Numbered from the stretch's first letter, positions 34,194-43,509 are shown. The stretch is 64,000 nt of DNA from Mycolicibacterium sediminis (GCF_010731735.1 NZ_AP022588.1:2666001-2730000), one strand, 5' to 3'. Made by a program: numbers and translations. The notes: generated from the sequence alone by a model not told the origin.

Positions 34194-34583
34194 TCAGGTG
34201 GGCTGCAGCCAATTGCCGTCGAGCGCCTCGATGCGGTCGACGTTGTCCTCCGCCCAAGCGCGTAAGGCGCCGAGCGGTCCCGAGACGTCGACGCCGAGAT
34301 CGGTCAGCTCGTACTCCACCCGCGGGGGCACCTCCGCGTAGATCGTGCGCGTCACCAACGATGCGGCCTCGAGTCGCCGCAGGGTCTGGGTGAGCATCTT
34401 CGCGCCGACTCCGGGCAGCGCGGTCTGCACCGCGGTGAAGCGCATCGGCCCGTGGTCGTCGAGGAGACCGATGATCAGAGCCGACCACTTGTTCGCCAGC
34501 AGGTCGAGCAGCGCCCGGCACGGGCAGGTCGCGGAGTAGACGTCGTGATGGTCGTGTCGACCGTTCGGGCATGGCCGTGCCAT
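34194..34583 (-). CDS. HxlR family transcriptional regulator
   Basis: A 129-residue winged-helix regulator. The HxlR core is clear: CRALLDLLANKWSALIIGLL, then MRFTAVQTALPGVGAKMLTQ for the recognition helix and RTIYAEVPPRVEYELTDLG for the wing. Five or so cysteines and histidines in the first 22 residues (CPNGRHDHH, CPC) could be a thiol or aldehyde sensor. It is divergent from the MDR reductase gene, which is its likely target. Confidence 0.88.
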   Translation of the reverse strand: MARPCPNGRHDHHDVYSATCPCRALLDLLANKWSALIIGLLDDHGPMRFTAVQTALPGVGAKMLTQTLRRLEAASLVTRTIYAEVPPRVEYELTDLGVDVSGPLGALRAWAEDNVDRIEALDGNWLQPT

Positions 34584-34652
34584 GTCGTCTCCTTCGAACC
34601 CGTGACCAGTAATGCTTTCGTTCGGATCGTAGTGGCCGCGTCAGCTGCACGG

Positions 34653-34668
34653 CTTCCCGCGAGGGAAG
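34653..34668. promoter_or_regulatory. Perfect CTTCCC-N4-GGGAAG inverted repeat in a divergent gap
   Basis: CTTCCC (34653-34658), GCGA and GGGAAG (34663-34668) lie in the 190-nt gap between the HxlR gene and the MDR reductase. It is a candidate operator for the HxlR protein; assigned by position only. Confidence 0.35.
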
Positions 34669-34773
34669 CAACCGTCCTTGCGGGACACCGGCATCGCGGG
34701 CATAGCATCCGATCGCGGTCGGGGTCTCCGACCGACGACCCGTGGCACCGCACGAGATACAGGACGAGACGAC

Positions 34774-35772
34774 ATGACCACGATGACCGCGGTCGGCTCC
34801 CATGCCGGCCTGCCGATCGATTCCCCGGACGCGCTGCAGGATGTCGAGGTCCCGATCCCCGAGCTTCGGCCGCGGGACGTCCTCGTCCGAGTGGAGGCCG
34901 TCTCGGTGAATCCCGTCGACGTGAAGCGGCGCACCGGCATGCGGCCGTCCTCGGAACCGACCATCCTCGGCTTCGACGCGGCGGGTGTCGTGCACGCGGT
35001 CGGCTCGGAGGCCACGATGTTCGAGGTCGGCGACGAGGTCTGGTACGCCGGTGACGTCACCCGCCAGGGAAGCAACGGCGAGTTCCACGCCGTCGACGAG
35101 CGGATCGTCGCACGCAAGCCGGCGTCGCTGGGCTTCGTCGAGGCGGCCGCGCTCCCGCTCACCACGATCACCGCGTGGGAGACGCTGTCCGAGCGCTTTT
35201 GCATGACGAGCGAGACGACCGGCGACCTGCTGGTGTTGGGGGCCGCGGGCGGTGTCGGGTCCGTCCTGATTCAGCTGGCCAAGCGACGCACGGGCGTGCG
35301 GGTGATCGGCACGGCCAGCCGCGACGCCTCGCGTGCGTGGGCGCTCGACATGGGTGCCGACGCGGTCGTCGACCATCACCACCTTCGCGACCAGACCCTC
35401 GAGGTCGCGCCCGACGGCGTCGACTACGTGTTCTCGCCGCACTCGGCGGGCAACGTCGACGTCTACGCCGACATCGTCCGGCCCTTCGGCCACGTCACCG
35501 CGATCGACGAGCCCGAGGGTCTGGAGCTGGTGGCGCTCAAGGCGAAGAGCATCGCGTGGCACTGGGAGCTGATGTTCACCCGGTCGATGTTCGGCGTCGA
35601 CATGGAGGCTCAGGGCCGCATGCTCGCCGATGCGGCGGCGATGGTCGACGCCGGAGACCTGCGGACCACGCTCACCACCGCCATCGCAGGCTTCGACGCC
35701 AAGGGGTTGCGCGAGGCGCACCGGCTCGTCGAGTCGGGCCGGATGGTCGGCAAGGTGGTCGTGCACCGCTGA
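34774..35772 (+). CDS. MDR family zinc-less quinone/alkenal reductase-like protein
   Basis: A 332-residue medium-chain reductase. Seen: N-terminal catalytic domain with VDVKRRTGMRPSSEPTILG and GDEVWYAGDV, then the NAD(P) motif LVLGAAGGVGSVLIQLAKRR near residue 150. The usual structural and catalytic zinc cysteines are missing, so quinone or enal reduction is likelier than alcohol oxidation. ATG at 34774 after a short purine-rich leader. Divergent from an HxlR regulator, the common layout for inducible detoxifying reductases. Confidence 0.85.
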   Translation: MTTMTAVGSHAGLPIDSPDALQDVEVPIPELRPRDVLVRVEAVSVNPVDVKRRTGMRPSSEPTILGFDAAGVVHAVGSEATMFEVGDEVWYAGDVTRQGSNGEFHAVDERIVARKPASLGFVEAAALPLTTITAWETLSERFCMTSETTGDLLVLGAAGGVGSVLIQLAKRRTGVRVIGTASRDASRAWALDMGADAVVDHHHLRDQTLEVAPDGVDYVFSPHSAGNVDVYADIVRPFGHVTAIDEPEGLELVALKAKSIAWHWELMFTRSMFGVDMEAQGRMLADAAAMVDAGDLRTTLTTAIAGFDAKGLREAHRLVESGRMVGKVVVHR

Positions 35773-35779
35773 TCGTCAC

Positions 35780-36862
35780 TCAGGCCGTCGGGCGCCAGAA
35801 GCCTTGAAATCCCTGTCCCGCGTTGGTCGTTCGGATGGGGGAGAGCTTGACGGGGTCACCCGCTTCGACCATCAGGCCGTCTCCGGCGACCATCGCGACG
35901 TGGCCGTCCCACACGGCGAGGTCACCCGGACGGAGGTCGTCGCGGCTGACGGCGGCCCCGATGTCCTGTTCCTGCGCGAGCCGTGGCAGATCCAATCCGG
36001 CCTGCCCGTACGCCCACTGGGTGAGTCCGCTGCAGTCGAGGCCGACGCCGGGTGTCGTGCCACCCCAGTCGTAGGGCACGCCGAGTTGGGTCAGCGCGTG
36101 CCGGACGGCGCTGGCGGCGACGGCGTTGGGCGCGGACGCGGTGGCGCCGTCGGGAAGGGTGACGGTCGTGTCGCTGCCGAAGGAGTCGGGACTCGGTGTG
36201 GGCCGGCGCGTACCGCTAGGGCTCCCTCGACCGCCGGCGGTGTGCGCGGCCGGTACCGCGCTCCCCGCCGACGAGCGCAGGCCCGACGCCGCGGCCGACG
36301 TGAGCGGTGCCGCCGCCGCGACGCCCGAACCGAGGCCGGACCACGGGGACGAGCCGGTCGGGCCGCCGGCCGCCGGGGTGGTCGATCCCGTCGATTCGAC
36401 GGTCGCCGCCCGCGCGTCGAGTTCGCCGGTGAGGTCGCTCAGCACCGACCGGGCCTCGTCCTGGGCTCTGCGTGCGTGCTCGACGAGTTCGGCCATCTCG
36501 CCGGGATCGTCGGGGTCGGTCGCCAACGCCCGAGCCTCGAACTCCTCGATGATCGCGTCGATGCGTGCCCGCGCGCGGACCACGGCGTCGGAGGCCGCGG
36601 TCGCCGCCGCCCCCAGCCGTTCCGCGCGTTCGCCCAGGGCGTCGATCGCCGCGACGGTGGCGAGGGTGACGTCGCGGGCGGCGTCGGCGGCGGCGCCCGT
36701 CCACCGCACGCCGGTGGAGGCGGCGGAGACGTCCCGGGAGATCGTGGCCAGCCCGGTCCGCACCGCGTCGAGTGCCGGGCCGAGGCCGTCGGCGCCCGTG
36801 CCGATCATCGCGCGCATCTCGTGCAGCGGCGCCGAGAGGGCCGACGCCATCGTGCCGGGCAC
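35780..36862 (-). CDS. WXG-like N-terminal domain fused to NlpC/P60 peptidoglycan hydrolase
   Basis: A 360-residue protein. Residues 1-150 are helical with a WTG (W54-G56) turn; 150-235 are a Ser/Pro/Thr-rich linker; 236-360 form an NlpC/P60 domain with catalytic Cys277 in DCSGL, His321 in GHVAMV and Glu333 as the third polar residue. Such domains cleave the D-Glu-mDAP bond of stem peptides. There is no Sec signal, so export by a type VII system is suggested by the WXG-like region and by the EspC-like gene 2 nt upstream. Similar layout to Rv0024-type mycobacterial proteins. Substrate and export are inferred. Confidence 0.82.
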   Translation of the reverse strand: MPGTMASALSAPLHEMRAMIGTGADGLGPALDAVRTGLATISRDVSAASTGVRWTGAAADAARDVTLATVAAIDALGERAERLGAAATAASDAVVRARARIDAIIEEFEARALATDPDDPGEMAELVEHARRAQDEARSVLSDLTGELDARAATVESTGSTTPAAGGPTGSSPWSGLGSGVAAAAPLTSAAASGLRSSAGSAVPAAHTAGGRGSPSGTRRPTPSPDSFGSDTTVTLPDGATASAPNAVAASAVRHALTQLGVPYDWGGTTPGVGLDCSGLTQWAYGQAGLDLPRLAQEQDIGAAVSRDDLRPGDLAVWDGHVAMVAGDGLMVEAGDPVKLSPIRTTNAGQGFQGFWRPTA

Positions 36863-36864
36863 CG

Positions 36865-37197
36865 TCAGACCCCGAGGGATCCGACGGTCCGGCCGGCCCG
36901 CTGATCGGCGTCGTCGTAGGACGTCGCGGTCGCCGTCGCGGCGCTCGAGCCGTCGTTCAGACGGGTCGACAGAGCGCTGGCGGAATCGGCGTCGCGCCCG
37001 ACGGCCTCGACCAGTGCCGTGAGGAAGCGCGCCCCGATCGGGCCGAAGGCCTCCGGCTGCGGGGTGAGCGCGCTCAGTCGGGCCGCGACGTCCTGAAGGT
37101 CGGCGGCGTGGCGGGCGTGGGCCGTGGCGAGTTCGCGAAGCGCGGGAATGTCAGCGTGCACGTCGTTAGGACGCGGGTCGGACGCGATCGGTTCCAT
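36865..37197 (-). CDS. EspC-like type VII secretion target protein
   Basis: A 110-residue all-helical protein of the ESX-1 EspC/DUF2580 style: two helices (about 14-45 and 52-82) joined by a PQPEAFGP turn, and a C-terminal YDDAD (Tyr94-Asp98) that fits the YxxxD/E secretion motif. The downstream NlpC/P60 gene begins 2 nt after its stop, so the two are co-translated and may form a secreted heterodimer. Divergent from upp with 14 nt between starts. Confidence 0.78.
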   Translation of the reverse strand: MEPIASDPRPNDVHADIPALRELATAHARHAADLQDVAARLSALTPQPEAFGPIGARFLTALVEAVGRDADSASALSTRLNDGSSAATATATSYDDADQRAGRTVGSLGV

Positions 37198-37211
37198 TAG
37201 GGTTCGTGCGC

Positions 37212-37835
37212 ATGGACGTCCGGGTCATCGATCACCCTCTGGCCGCTGCGCGACTCACCACGCTGCGTGACGAGCGGACCGACAATGCCGGGTTTCGCGC
37301 GGCACTGCGGGATCTGACGCTGATGCTCGTCTACGAGGCGACCCGGGATGCCGCGTCGGCCACGATGTCGGTACGCACGCCGCTGACGGACACGACCGGT
37401 TCGCGGCTGGCCGCGCCGCCACTGCTGGTGCCGGTGCTGCGGGCGGGGCTCGGCATGGTGGACCAGGCGCACGCGCTGATCCCGGAGGCTCGGGTGGGCT
37501 TCGTCGGCGTGGCACGCGACGAGACGACCGCACAGCCGACGCCGTACCTCGAGTCGCTGCCCGACGACCTGAGTTCGCAGCCCGTGATGGTGCTCGACCC
37601 GATGCTGGCGACGGGTGGGTCGATGGCCTACACCCTGGGACTGCTGAAGGCCCGTCGGGCGGTCGACATCACGGCGGTGTGCGTGGTGTGTGCGCCGGAG
37701 GGCATCGCGGCGCTGGAGCGGGTGGTGCCGGACCTGAAGCTCGTCACGGCGTCGATCGACGACGGGCTGAACGACGTCGCCTACATCGTGCCCGGGCTCG
37801 GCGACGCCGGCGATCGGCAATTCGGGCCGCGCTGA
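37212..37835 (+). CDS. upp: Uracil phosphoribosyltransferase
   Basis: A 207-residue enzyme making UMP from uracil and PRPP. Seen: [19 protein letters not shown] at the N-terminus, [12 protein letters not shown], the PRPP loop in [16 protein letters not shown] near residue 130, and the family's C-terminal [16 protein letters not shown] use the ATG at 37212, which matches M. tuberculosis Upp; an in-frame GTG at 37206 adds two residues. Confidence 0.96.
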   Translation: MDVRVIDHPLAAARLTTLRDERTDNAGFRAALRDLTLMLVYEATRDAASATMSVRTPLTDTTGSRLAAPPLLVPVLRAGLGMVDQAHALIPEARVGFVGVARDETTAQPTPYLESLPDDLSSQPVMVLDPMLATGGSMAYTLGLLKARRAVDITAVCVVCAPEGIAALERVVPDLKLVTASIDDGLNDVAYIVPGLGDAGDRQFGPR

Positions 37836-37901
37836 GCGGATTTGGTTGGCCGTGTACGGGACCCGTCCTGGGAGGCGAGGTGGCGTGCGACCATCGTGTG
37901 C

Positions 37902-38267
37902 ATGACTGGTATTCGATCGCGCGCTGCGGTCACGGGGTTCGCCATCGTCGCCGGACTATTCGGGATGGCGGCTCCGGCCGACGCGGCGCCTCGATCGGAC
38001 GATGGAAATTGCTTCGTGGAGCCGTATCTCGCGTCCTGCGAGGGTGGTCCGTTCGGTATCCCGACGAGTCCCGCCGATCCGCAGTGCGCGATGTCGCCGG
38101 CGGACGCGGTGTGCTCCGGCGGCCCGTTCGCCCCACCGACGCCGCCGCCCGTGGGCAGCGGCCTTCCGGGGAGCATCAACGCCGACGGGACCGCCGCGGG
38201 CAGCCCGCCGCCCCCGCCGCCGATGATCGGCGGGATGGGCGGGATCGGTACGCCCGGCATGATCTGA
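37902..38267 (+). CDS. Small secreted Cys/Pro-rich protein, unknown
   Basis: A 121-residue protein with a Sec signal peptide (RAAVTGFAIVAGLFGMAAPA, cleavage after ADA near residue 29). The mature part has four cysteines and two copies of a C-x-GGPF-x2-PT block, then a Gly/Pro tail (PPPPPPMIGGMGG). ATG at 37902 is chosen; GTG at 37896 is possible and no strong ribosome site is visible. No family recognised. Confidence 0.62.
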   Translation: MTGIRSRAAVTGFAIVAGLFGMAAPADAAPRSDDGNCFVEPYLASCEGGPFGIPTSPADPQCAMSPADAVCSGGPFAPPTPPPVGSGLPGSINADGTAAGSPPPPPPMIGGMGGIGTPGMI

Positions 38268-38289
38268 GGGGCCTGACGTCAGCCCGTGT

Positions 38290-38350
38290 GTCGAGATAGC
38301 GCTGGCGCGGGGAAAGTGCGAGTGGGGGTGACGCTGAGCGCTCACTCGAC
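38290..38350. repeat. Imperfect inverted repeat between convergent genes
   Basis: GTCGAGATAGCGCT (38290-38303) and AGCGCTCACTCGAC (38337-38350) pair at 12 of 14 positions around a 33-nt loop. It lies between the ends of the small secreted gene and pmmB, so it may be a bidirectional terminator or a dispersed palindromic element. A separate 10-bp palindrome CTGACGTCAG is at 38273-38282. Confidence 0.45.
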
Positions 38351-38371
38351 GGCGGGCGCACCCCACACGCA

Positions 38372-39892
38372 TCACCAACCGCGAACGGCCTCGACCATCG
38401 CGGCGAGCAGTCCTTCGGCCTCGGCGGTGGCGGCGGCCACGTCGTCGCGGGGCGCGAGCCGAACTTCGAGGTAGGACTTCAACTTCGGCTCGGTACCGGA
38501 CGGCCGGACCACGACGCGCACCGACGTGACGGCGTCGCCCCCTGATAGAACCAGCGCGTCGGTCTGCTGCTGCCCGCTCCGCTGCGCCAGGTCGTCGACC
38601 GTCAGCGCATGGCCCATGAGTTCGGCGGGCGGGGACTCGCGCAGCCGCGCCATGACCGACCGCGCCTCGTCGACGTCGTCGAACCGCCGGGAGACCGCGC
38701 CGGTCGCGTGCACGCCGTGCCGACGGAACAGCATCGCCAGCGCATCGGGCACTGTGCCGCCGTCCCGACGCAGCGCGGCGACCAGATCGCACGCCAGCAC
38801 CGCCGCGGTGATGCCGTCCTTGTCCCGCACCGCCGACGGGTCCACACAGTGCCCGATCGCCTCTTCGTAGGCGTAGACCAGGGTCTTGCCGGGCAGGTCC
38901 GAGTCTGCCCGGGCCAGCCACTTGAAACCGGTGAGCGTCTCGACGTGCGTCGCGCGGTGCGCAGCGGCGATCGCCGCCAGCATGCGCGACGACACCACCG
39001 TGCTCGCCACCACGCAGTTCGCCGCCATGCCCGATCCCAGTTGAGACAGCACGTAATCGCCGAGCAGCCAACCGGTTTCGTCGCCGGACAGCATCCGCCA
39101 GCCGGTGTCGGTCGGGATGCCCACCGCGCACCGGTCGGCGTCGGGGTCCAGGGCGATCGCGACGTCGGCGTCCTTGTCGGCGGCCAGCGCGAGCAGCAGG
39201 TCGGTGGCTCCCGGCTCCTCGGGATTTGGAAAGGAGACGGTGGGGAAGTCCGGGTCGGGCGCGAACTGCTCCGCCACCACGTGCACGTCGCGGATGCCCG
39301 CCTCGTGCAGCACCTGCAACGCGACCTCGCCCCCGACGCCGTGCATCGCCGTCAACGCCACCCTGACGTCACCGTCGGTGCGCCGCACCGTCGCCGCGCG
39401 TCGGACGTAGGAGTGGATCAGCTCGGTGCCGACGGGGTCGACCTCCGCACGGTCGACGGCCACGGGGGCGCGGGCCATCGCGGTCTCGATCTCGCGGTCG
39501 GTCGGGCCGACGATCTGCATGCCACCTTCGCCGAACACCTTGTACCCGTTGTCCGCCGCGGGATTGTGCGACGCCGTGATCTGGACGCCGGCCACGGCGC
39601 TCCGCTCGCGAACGGCGTAGGCGAGCACCGGCGTCGGGGCGGGATCAGGTAGCAGTACGACCGAGAAACCGTGACCGGCAAGCACTTCCGCGGTCGCGAT
39701 GGCGAAGTCGTCGGACTGGTGCCGGGCATCGCGGCCGACGATCACCGTCGATCCGCCGAGACCGCGGTCGCGCAACACTGTGCCCAGCCCCCAGGTCGCC
39801 CGCGTCACGGTCTCGACGTTCATGCCGCCTGGTCCGTCCCGCATGGGGCCGCGCAGTCCTGCGGTGCCGAACACCAGGGGCTCGTCGGTCAT
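38372..39892 (-). CDS. pmmB: Phosphomannomutase/phosphoglucomutase
   Basis: A 506-residue alpha-D-phosphohexomutase. Seen: FGTAGLRGPM at the N-terminus, the phosphoserine loop QITASHNPAADNGYK near residue 95, metal loop LDPDADRCAVG, and the phosphate-binding RPSGTEPKLKSY at the end. It supplies mannose-1-phosphate or a related sugar phosphate. ATG at 39892 directly precedes FGTAG; M. tuberculosis PmmB is longer at the N-terminus, and an ATG at 39916 would overlap the MarR gene by 20 nt. The gene follows marR by 4 nt on the same strand. Confidence 0.92.
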   Translation of the reverse strand: MTDEPLVFGTAGLRGPMRDGPGGMNVETVTRATWGLGTVLRDRGLGGSTVIVGRDARHQSDDFAIATAEVLAGHGFSVVLLPDPAPTPVLAYAVRERSAVAGVQITASHNPAADNGYKVFGEGGMQIVGPTDREIETAMARAPVAVDRAEVDPVGTELIHSYVRRAATVRRTDGDVRVALTAMHGVGGEVALQVLHEAGIRDVHVVAEQFAPDPDFPTVSFPNPEEPGATDLLLALAADKDADVAIALDPDADRCAVGIPTDTGWRMLSGDETGWLLGDYVLSQLGSGMAANCVVASTVVSSRMLAAIAAAHRATHVETLTGFKWLARADSDLPGKTLVYAYEEAIGHCVDPSAVRDKDGITAAVLACDLVAALRRDGGTVPDALAMLFRRHGVHATGAVSRRFDDVDEARSVMARLRESPPAELMGHALTVDDLAQRSGQQQTDALVLSGGDAVTSVRVVVRPSGTEPKLKSYLEVRLAPRDDVAAATAEAEGLLAAMVEAVRGW

Positions 39893-39896
39893 GGAC

Positions 39897-40328
39897 TCAT
39901 TGTGCGGTGTCGGCATCGGCCAGCTTGCGGAGCACCGGCGCGACGAGCATCAGCAGGTTGGCCTCGAGATCGGTCAGGGTGCGTGCCATCGCGTCCTGCA
40001 GCCATGCGTCCCGCTCGGCGCGGTCGGCGGCGAGCAGCGTGCGGCCCTCGTCGGTGAGTTCCACGAGCTGGCGTCGCCGATCCTGGGAGTCCGCTCGGCG
40101 GGAGATGAGTCCCCGGGTCTCGAGTTCGTTCAGCCCGTCGGTCAGCGACTGCACCCGCACGCCCAGCCTCGCCGCCAGTTCGGCGGGCGTGGTGACGCCC
40201 AGCCGGCTGGCATCGCCGAGGGTCTGCATCTGGCTGAGGGTGAGGCCGTTGTCCGATCGGTGTCTGCGCAGCTGGCGGGTGAGGGCCACGACCGATTCCC
40301 GCAGTTCGGTCGCCGACGGTGTCTCCAT
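39897..40328 (-). CDS. MarR family transcriptional regulator
   Basis: A 143-residue winged-helix repressor. Seen: LTLSQMQTLGDASRLGVTTP, the recognition helix in AARLGVRVQSLTDGLNEL, and the wing ISRRADSQDRRRQLVELTDEG. ATG at 40328 is chosen because the longer open frame runs through the divergent promoter. Two near-identical 16-bp operators lie in the 88-nt gap to the AbrB-family gene, one over each candidate -10, implying autorepression and control of the transporter-like gene. pmmB follows by 4 nt, so it may be co-regulated. Confidence 0.9.
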   Translation of the reverse strand: METPSATELRESVVALTRQLRRHRSDNGLTLSQMQTLGDASRLGVTTPAELAARLGVRVQSLTDGLNELETRGLISRRADSQDRRRQLVELTDEGRTLLAADRAERDAWLQDAMARTLTDLEANLLMLVAPVLRKLADADTAQ

Positions 40329-40332
40329 GATG

Positions 40333-40348
40333 CCAAGTTTAGACTTGG
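40333..40348. promoter_or_regulatory. MarR operator site 1 over the marR -10
   Basis: Perfect CCAAGT-TTAG-ACTTGG inverted repeat. On the reverse strand TAAACT (40341-40336) is a good -10 ending 7 nt before the marR ATG, with TTCACT at 40365-40360 as -35 (18-nt spacer). The transcript would start at the ATG itself. Confidence 0.65.
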
Positions 40349-40380
40349 TATTACTGGAAAGTGAACAGCGGACACGCGGA

Positions 40381-40409
40381 TTGCGATCGTGAAATGCGAA
40401 GTGCATACT
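40381..40409 (+). promoter_or_regulatory. Candidate leaderless promoter of the AbrB-family gene
   Basis: TTGCGA (40381-40386) and CATACT (40404-40409) are 17 nt apart. Seven bases follow before the ATG at 40417, so transcription would begin at the start codon; there is no ribosome site, as expected for a leaderless mRNA. Confidence 0.55.
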
Positions 40410-40412
40410 TGG
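40397..40412. promoter_or_regulatory. MarR operator site 2 over the AbrB-family gene -10
   Basis: CGAAGT-GCAT-ACTTGG differs from site 1 by one base in the arms. Its centre is 64 bp from that of site 1, about six helical turns, so both lie on one face of the DNA. Confidence 0.62.
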
Positions 40413-40416
40413 CTTC

Positions 40417-41517
40417 ATGCTGAGATGGGCGTTGTTGGCGGCGGTCACGGTCGCCGTGACCGTGCCGCTCACACTGGTCGGCGTGCCGTCCGCGGCGCTC
40501 TTCGCGGCGCTGCTGGTCGGCATCGTGCTGGCCATGACGTCGCTGGCCCCGAAGGCCGTTCCCCGCACGGCCGGCCTCGCCGCCCAGGGAGTCCTCGGCA
40601 TCTACATCGGCACGATGGTCCACCGCGATGCCATCGACGCGCTCGGGCCGGACTGGGCCATCGTGCTCGGCGTGGCCGTCGCCACGTTGGCGCTGAGCAT
40701 CGTCGCCGGCGCACTGCTCGGTCTGCACCGCGACGTGACCCCGCTGACCGGGGCGCTCGCCCTCGTCGCGGGCGGCGCGTCGGGGCTCGTCGCCATCGCC
40801 CGCGAACTCGGTGGTGACGACCGAGTGGTCGCCGTCGTCCAGTACCTGCGGGTGGCGCTCATCACCGCGTCGATGCCGCTCGTGGTCACGTTCGTCTACC
40901 ACGCCGAGAAGACCGCCGACGCCGCGCCGCCGGCCCAAACCGACGCGCTGCCCTGGTATCTCAGCATCGGGCTGATGGCCGTCATCGTCCTGGTCGGAGC
41001 GACGGTCGGTCGGCTCGTCCGACTTCCCGGCGCCGGACTGCTGGGCCCGATGGCCATCACGATCGCCCTGGAACTGACCGGCACGTCACTCGGCCTCGCG
41101 GTGCCGCTGGTGCTGGTACAGGTGGGCTACGCCGTGATCGGGTGGCAGGCGGGGGTGTCCTTCACCCGGGAGTCGATCCGGTCGATCGGCCGCGCCCTAC
41201 CCGCCGCGCTCGGCCTCATCGTCTTCCTCAACGTGGCCTGCGCCGGGCTCGGCGTCCTGCTGGCCCACGTCTCCGGCATCAGCCTGCTGGAGGGCTACCT
41301 CTCCACCAGCCCGGGCGGCATCTACGCCGTCCTCGCCACGGCGGTGGAGACGGGCTCCAACGTCACGTTCATCGTCGCGGCGCAGGTCGTGCGCGTCCTG
41401 CTGATGCTGTTCGCAGCACCCCTGCTGGCACGCGGCCTCGTCGCCGCCACCCGGCGGCTGCGCTACAGCCCGGCGACCACCTCGGAGAGCAGGGAACCCA
41501 TCCGCGTCGCCGACTGA
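40417..41517 (+). CDS. AbrB family (DUF2104-type) integral membrane protein
   Basis: A 366-residue membrane protein with about ten spans in two similar halves. The first half has [19 protein letters not shown] and the second [19 protein letters not shown], the repeated pattern of the AbrB/AidB-regulator membrane family, often annotated as transporters. Function unproven. Divergent from the MarR repressor with two operators between; the 3' end overlaps the converging purine nucleoside phosphorylase by 55 nt. Confidence 0.85.
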   Translation: MLRWALLAAVTVAVTVPLTLVGVPSAALFAALLVGIVLAMTSLAPKAVPRTAGLAAQGVLGIYIGTMVHRDAIDALGPDWAIVLGVAVATLALSIVAGALLGLHRDVTPLTGALALVAGGASGLVAIARELGGDDRVVAVVQYLRVALITASMPLVVTFVYHAEKTADAAPPAQTDALPWYLSIGLMAVIVLVGATVGRLVRLPGAGLLGPMAITIALELTGTSLGLAVPLVLVQVGYAVIGWQAGVSFTRESIRSIGRALPAALGLIVFLNVACAGLGVLLAHVSGISLLEGYLSTSPGGIYAVLATAVETGSNVTFIVAAQVVRVLLMLFAAPLLARGLVAATRRLRYSPATTSESREPIRVAD

Positions 41518-42266
41518 CGTCCCGCCTCGAGGACCTCGTCGTGCGACAGCGGCAGGCCCGTCATGCCTGCCGCGAGGTTGGTCACCAGAGACACGCCCAG
41601 CACCTCGGCACCCGCGGCGCGGGCGGCGATCGTCTCGTGCACCGTCGACATTCCGACGAGGTCCGCGCCGAGGGTGCGCAGGGCGCGGATCTCGGCGGGC
41701 GTCTCGTAGTGCGGCCCCGGCAAACCGGCGTACACGCCGTCGGTCAACGTCGGATCCACGCCGCGGGCCAGCGCCCGCAGCCGCGGCGAGTACGCGTCGA
41801 CCATGTCCACGAACTGCGCGCCGACCAGCGGGGACCGGGCCGTCAGATTGAGGTGGTCGCCGATCAGGACCGGCTGCCCGACGGTGTACTCCGAGCGCAG
41901 GCCACCGGCCGCGTTGGTCAGCACCACCGCTGACGCACCGGCCGCACACGCCGTGCGCACCGGGTGGACGACGTGGCGCAGGTCGTGTCCCTCGTAGGCG
42001 TGAATGCGGCCGAGCAGCACCAGGACTCGCGTGTCGCCGAGCGTCAGGGCCCGCACCTCGCCGCCGTGGCCCGCCGCGCTGGGAGGGGTGAAGCCGGGCA
42101 GATCCGCCATCGGAACCACCGCCTGCGCGTCGCCGAGGGCGTCGGCCGCGGGCGCCCAGCCCGAACCGAGCACGACGGCCACGTCGAAGGCATCCACACC
42201 CGTCCGCCGCAGCAGTTCCTCGGCGGCTGCCGCCGCTGCGTCCGAGGGGGATCGATGGTCGCTCAC
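41463..42266 (-). CDS. deoD: Purine nucleoside phosphorylase
   Basis: A 267-residue trimeric-type phosphorylase that splits inosine and guanosine with phosphate. Seen: [11 protein letters not shown] near residue 32, the phosphate-site [53 protein letters not shown] and the base-binding [16 protein letters not shown]. The GTG start at 42266 matches the family N-terminus; no earlier in-frame start is better. Its product chain fits with the nearby add (adenosine to inosine). Named as in M. tuberculosis Rv3307. Confidence 0.94.
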   Translation of the reverse strand: MSDHRSPSDAAAAAAEELLRRTGVDAFDVAVVLGSGWAPAADALGDAQAVVPMADLPGFTPPSAAGHGGEVRALTLGDTRVLVLLGRIHAYEGHDLRHVVHPVRTACAAGASAVVLTNAAGGLRSEYTVGQPVLIGDHLNLTARSPLVGAQFVDMVDAYSPRLRALARGVDPTLTDGVYAGLPGPHYETPAEIRALRTLGADLVGMSTVHETIAARAAGAEVLGVSLVTNLAAGMTGLPLSHDEVLEAGRQSATRMGSLLSEVVAGL

Positions 42267-42324
42267 AGCCAGGGAGCCTAACCGGCACCGCGACCATCCG
42301 AAGCGCGGTGAGATACTGCGAGTC

Positions 42325-43509
42325 ATGTCCACTGCCAGCGCGTCGACGATCGTGGAGGAGACCGTCCGGCACCGTCGCAGTGACCTCGTCGAGCTGTCGC
42401 ACTCGATCCACGCCGAACCCGAACTCGCCTTCGCGGAGTACCGCAGCTGCGCGAAGGCCCAGGCGCTGGTCGCGGAGCGCGGTTTCGAGATCACGGCCGC
42501 CGCGGGTGGCCTGGACACCGCGTTCCGCGCCGAGTTCGGCGACGGAGCGCTGGTCATCGGGGTCTGCGCCGAATACGACGCGCTTCCCGAGATCGGGCAC
42601 GCCTGCGGGCACAACGTCATCGCGGCATCGGCGGTCGGCACCGCGCTCGCGCTCGCGGACGTCGCCGGACAGCTGGGCATCAAGGTCGTCCTGCTCGGCA
42701 CACCCGCCGAGGAGGCGGGCGGCGGGAAGGTGCTGATGATGAACGCGGGCGTGTTCGACGACGTCGCCGCGTCGGTAATGCTGCACCCCGGCCCGCTCGA
42801 CATCGCCCGCGCCCGTTCGCTGGCGCTGTCGCAGGTCCTGGTCACCTACCTCGGCAGGGAGGCGCACGCCGCCGTCGCGCCGTACCTCGGCCTCAACGCC
42901 GCCGACGCGATCACCGTGGCGCAGGTCGCGATCGGCCTGCTGCGACAGCAGATGGCCCCGGGTCAGATGGCCCACGGCATCGTCACCGTCGGCGGCCAGG
43001 CCACCAACGTCATCCCCGGCCGTGCGGAGATGGCGTACACGATGCGCGCCAACGACGCGGAGTCCCTGCGCGAACTGGAGGGCCGGATCACCGACTGCTT
43101 CCTCGCCGGCGCGATCGCCACCGGCTGCGAGCACCGGATCGAGCCCACCGAGCCCGCGTACCACGAACTCAACCCCGACCGATGGCTCGCCGACGTCTTC
43201 CGCGAGGAGATGGTGCGGGTGGGCCGCAGCCCCGTCGGCGCGGACGTCGAGGCGGCGTTCCCGCTGGGTAGCACGGACATGGGGAACGTGACGCAGATCC
43301 TTCCCGGCATCCACCCGATCGTCGGTATCGACGCGGGCGGCGCATCGGTGCACCAGCCCGCCTTCGCCGCGGCCGCCGCCGGCCCCAGCGCCGACGAGGC
43401 CGTGATCGAGGGTGCCGTCATGCTGGCCCGCACGGTGGTCCGGTTGGCCGAATCGCCGGTCGAGCGCGAACGCGTGCTGGCTCGGCAGGAACGACGGGCG
43501 GCGTCATGA
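42325..43509 (+). CDS. amiB1: M20 family amidohydrolase (AmiB1-like)
   Basis: A 394-residue M20D-type metallo-amidohydrolase. Seen: [15 protein letters not shown] near residue 28, the metal ligands in [16 protein letters not shown] near 90, the [11 protein letters not shown] pair acid, and the domain-swap histidine in GREAHAA. ATG at 42325. It overlaps the paralogous gene downstream as ATGA. Likely to hydrolyse an N-acyl amino acid or peptide amide in the cytoplasm; true substrate unknown. Confidence 0.9.
   Translation: MSTASASTIVEETVRHRRSDLVELSHSIHAEPELAFAEYRSCAKAQALVAERGFEITAAAGGLDTAFRAEFGDGALVIGVCAEYDALPEIGHACGHNVIAASAVGTALALADVAGQLGIKVVLLGTPAEEAGGGKVLMMNAGVFDDVAASVMLHPGPLDIARARSLALSQVLVTYLGREAHAAVAPYLGLNAADAITVAQVAIGLLRQQMAPGQMAHGIVTVGGQATNVIPGRAEMAYTMRANDAESLRELEGRITDCFLAGAIATGCEHRIEPTEPAYHELNPDRWLADVFREEMVRVGRSPVGADVEAAFPLGSTDMGNVTQILPGIHPIVGIDAGGASVHQPAFAAAAAGPSADEAVIEGAVMLARTVVRLAESPVERERVLARQERRAAS

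Noticed and set aside
35780..37197. Prophage endolysin explanation for the NlpC/P60 gene
   Set aside because: No holin, integrase or structural genes nearby; the EspC-like partner and linker suit a type VII substrate better.
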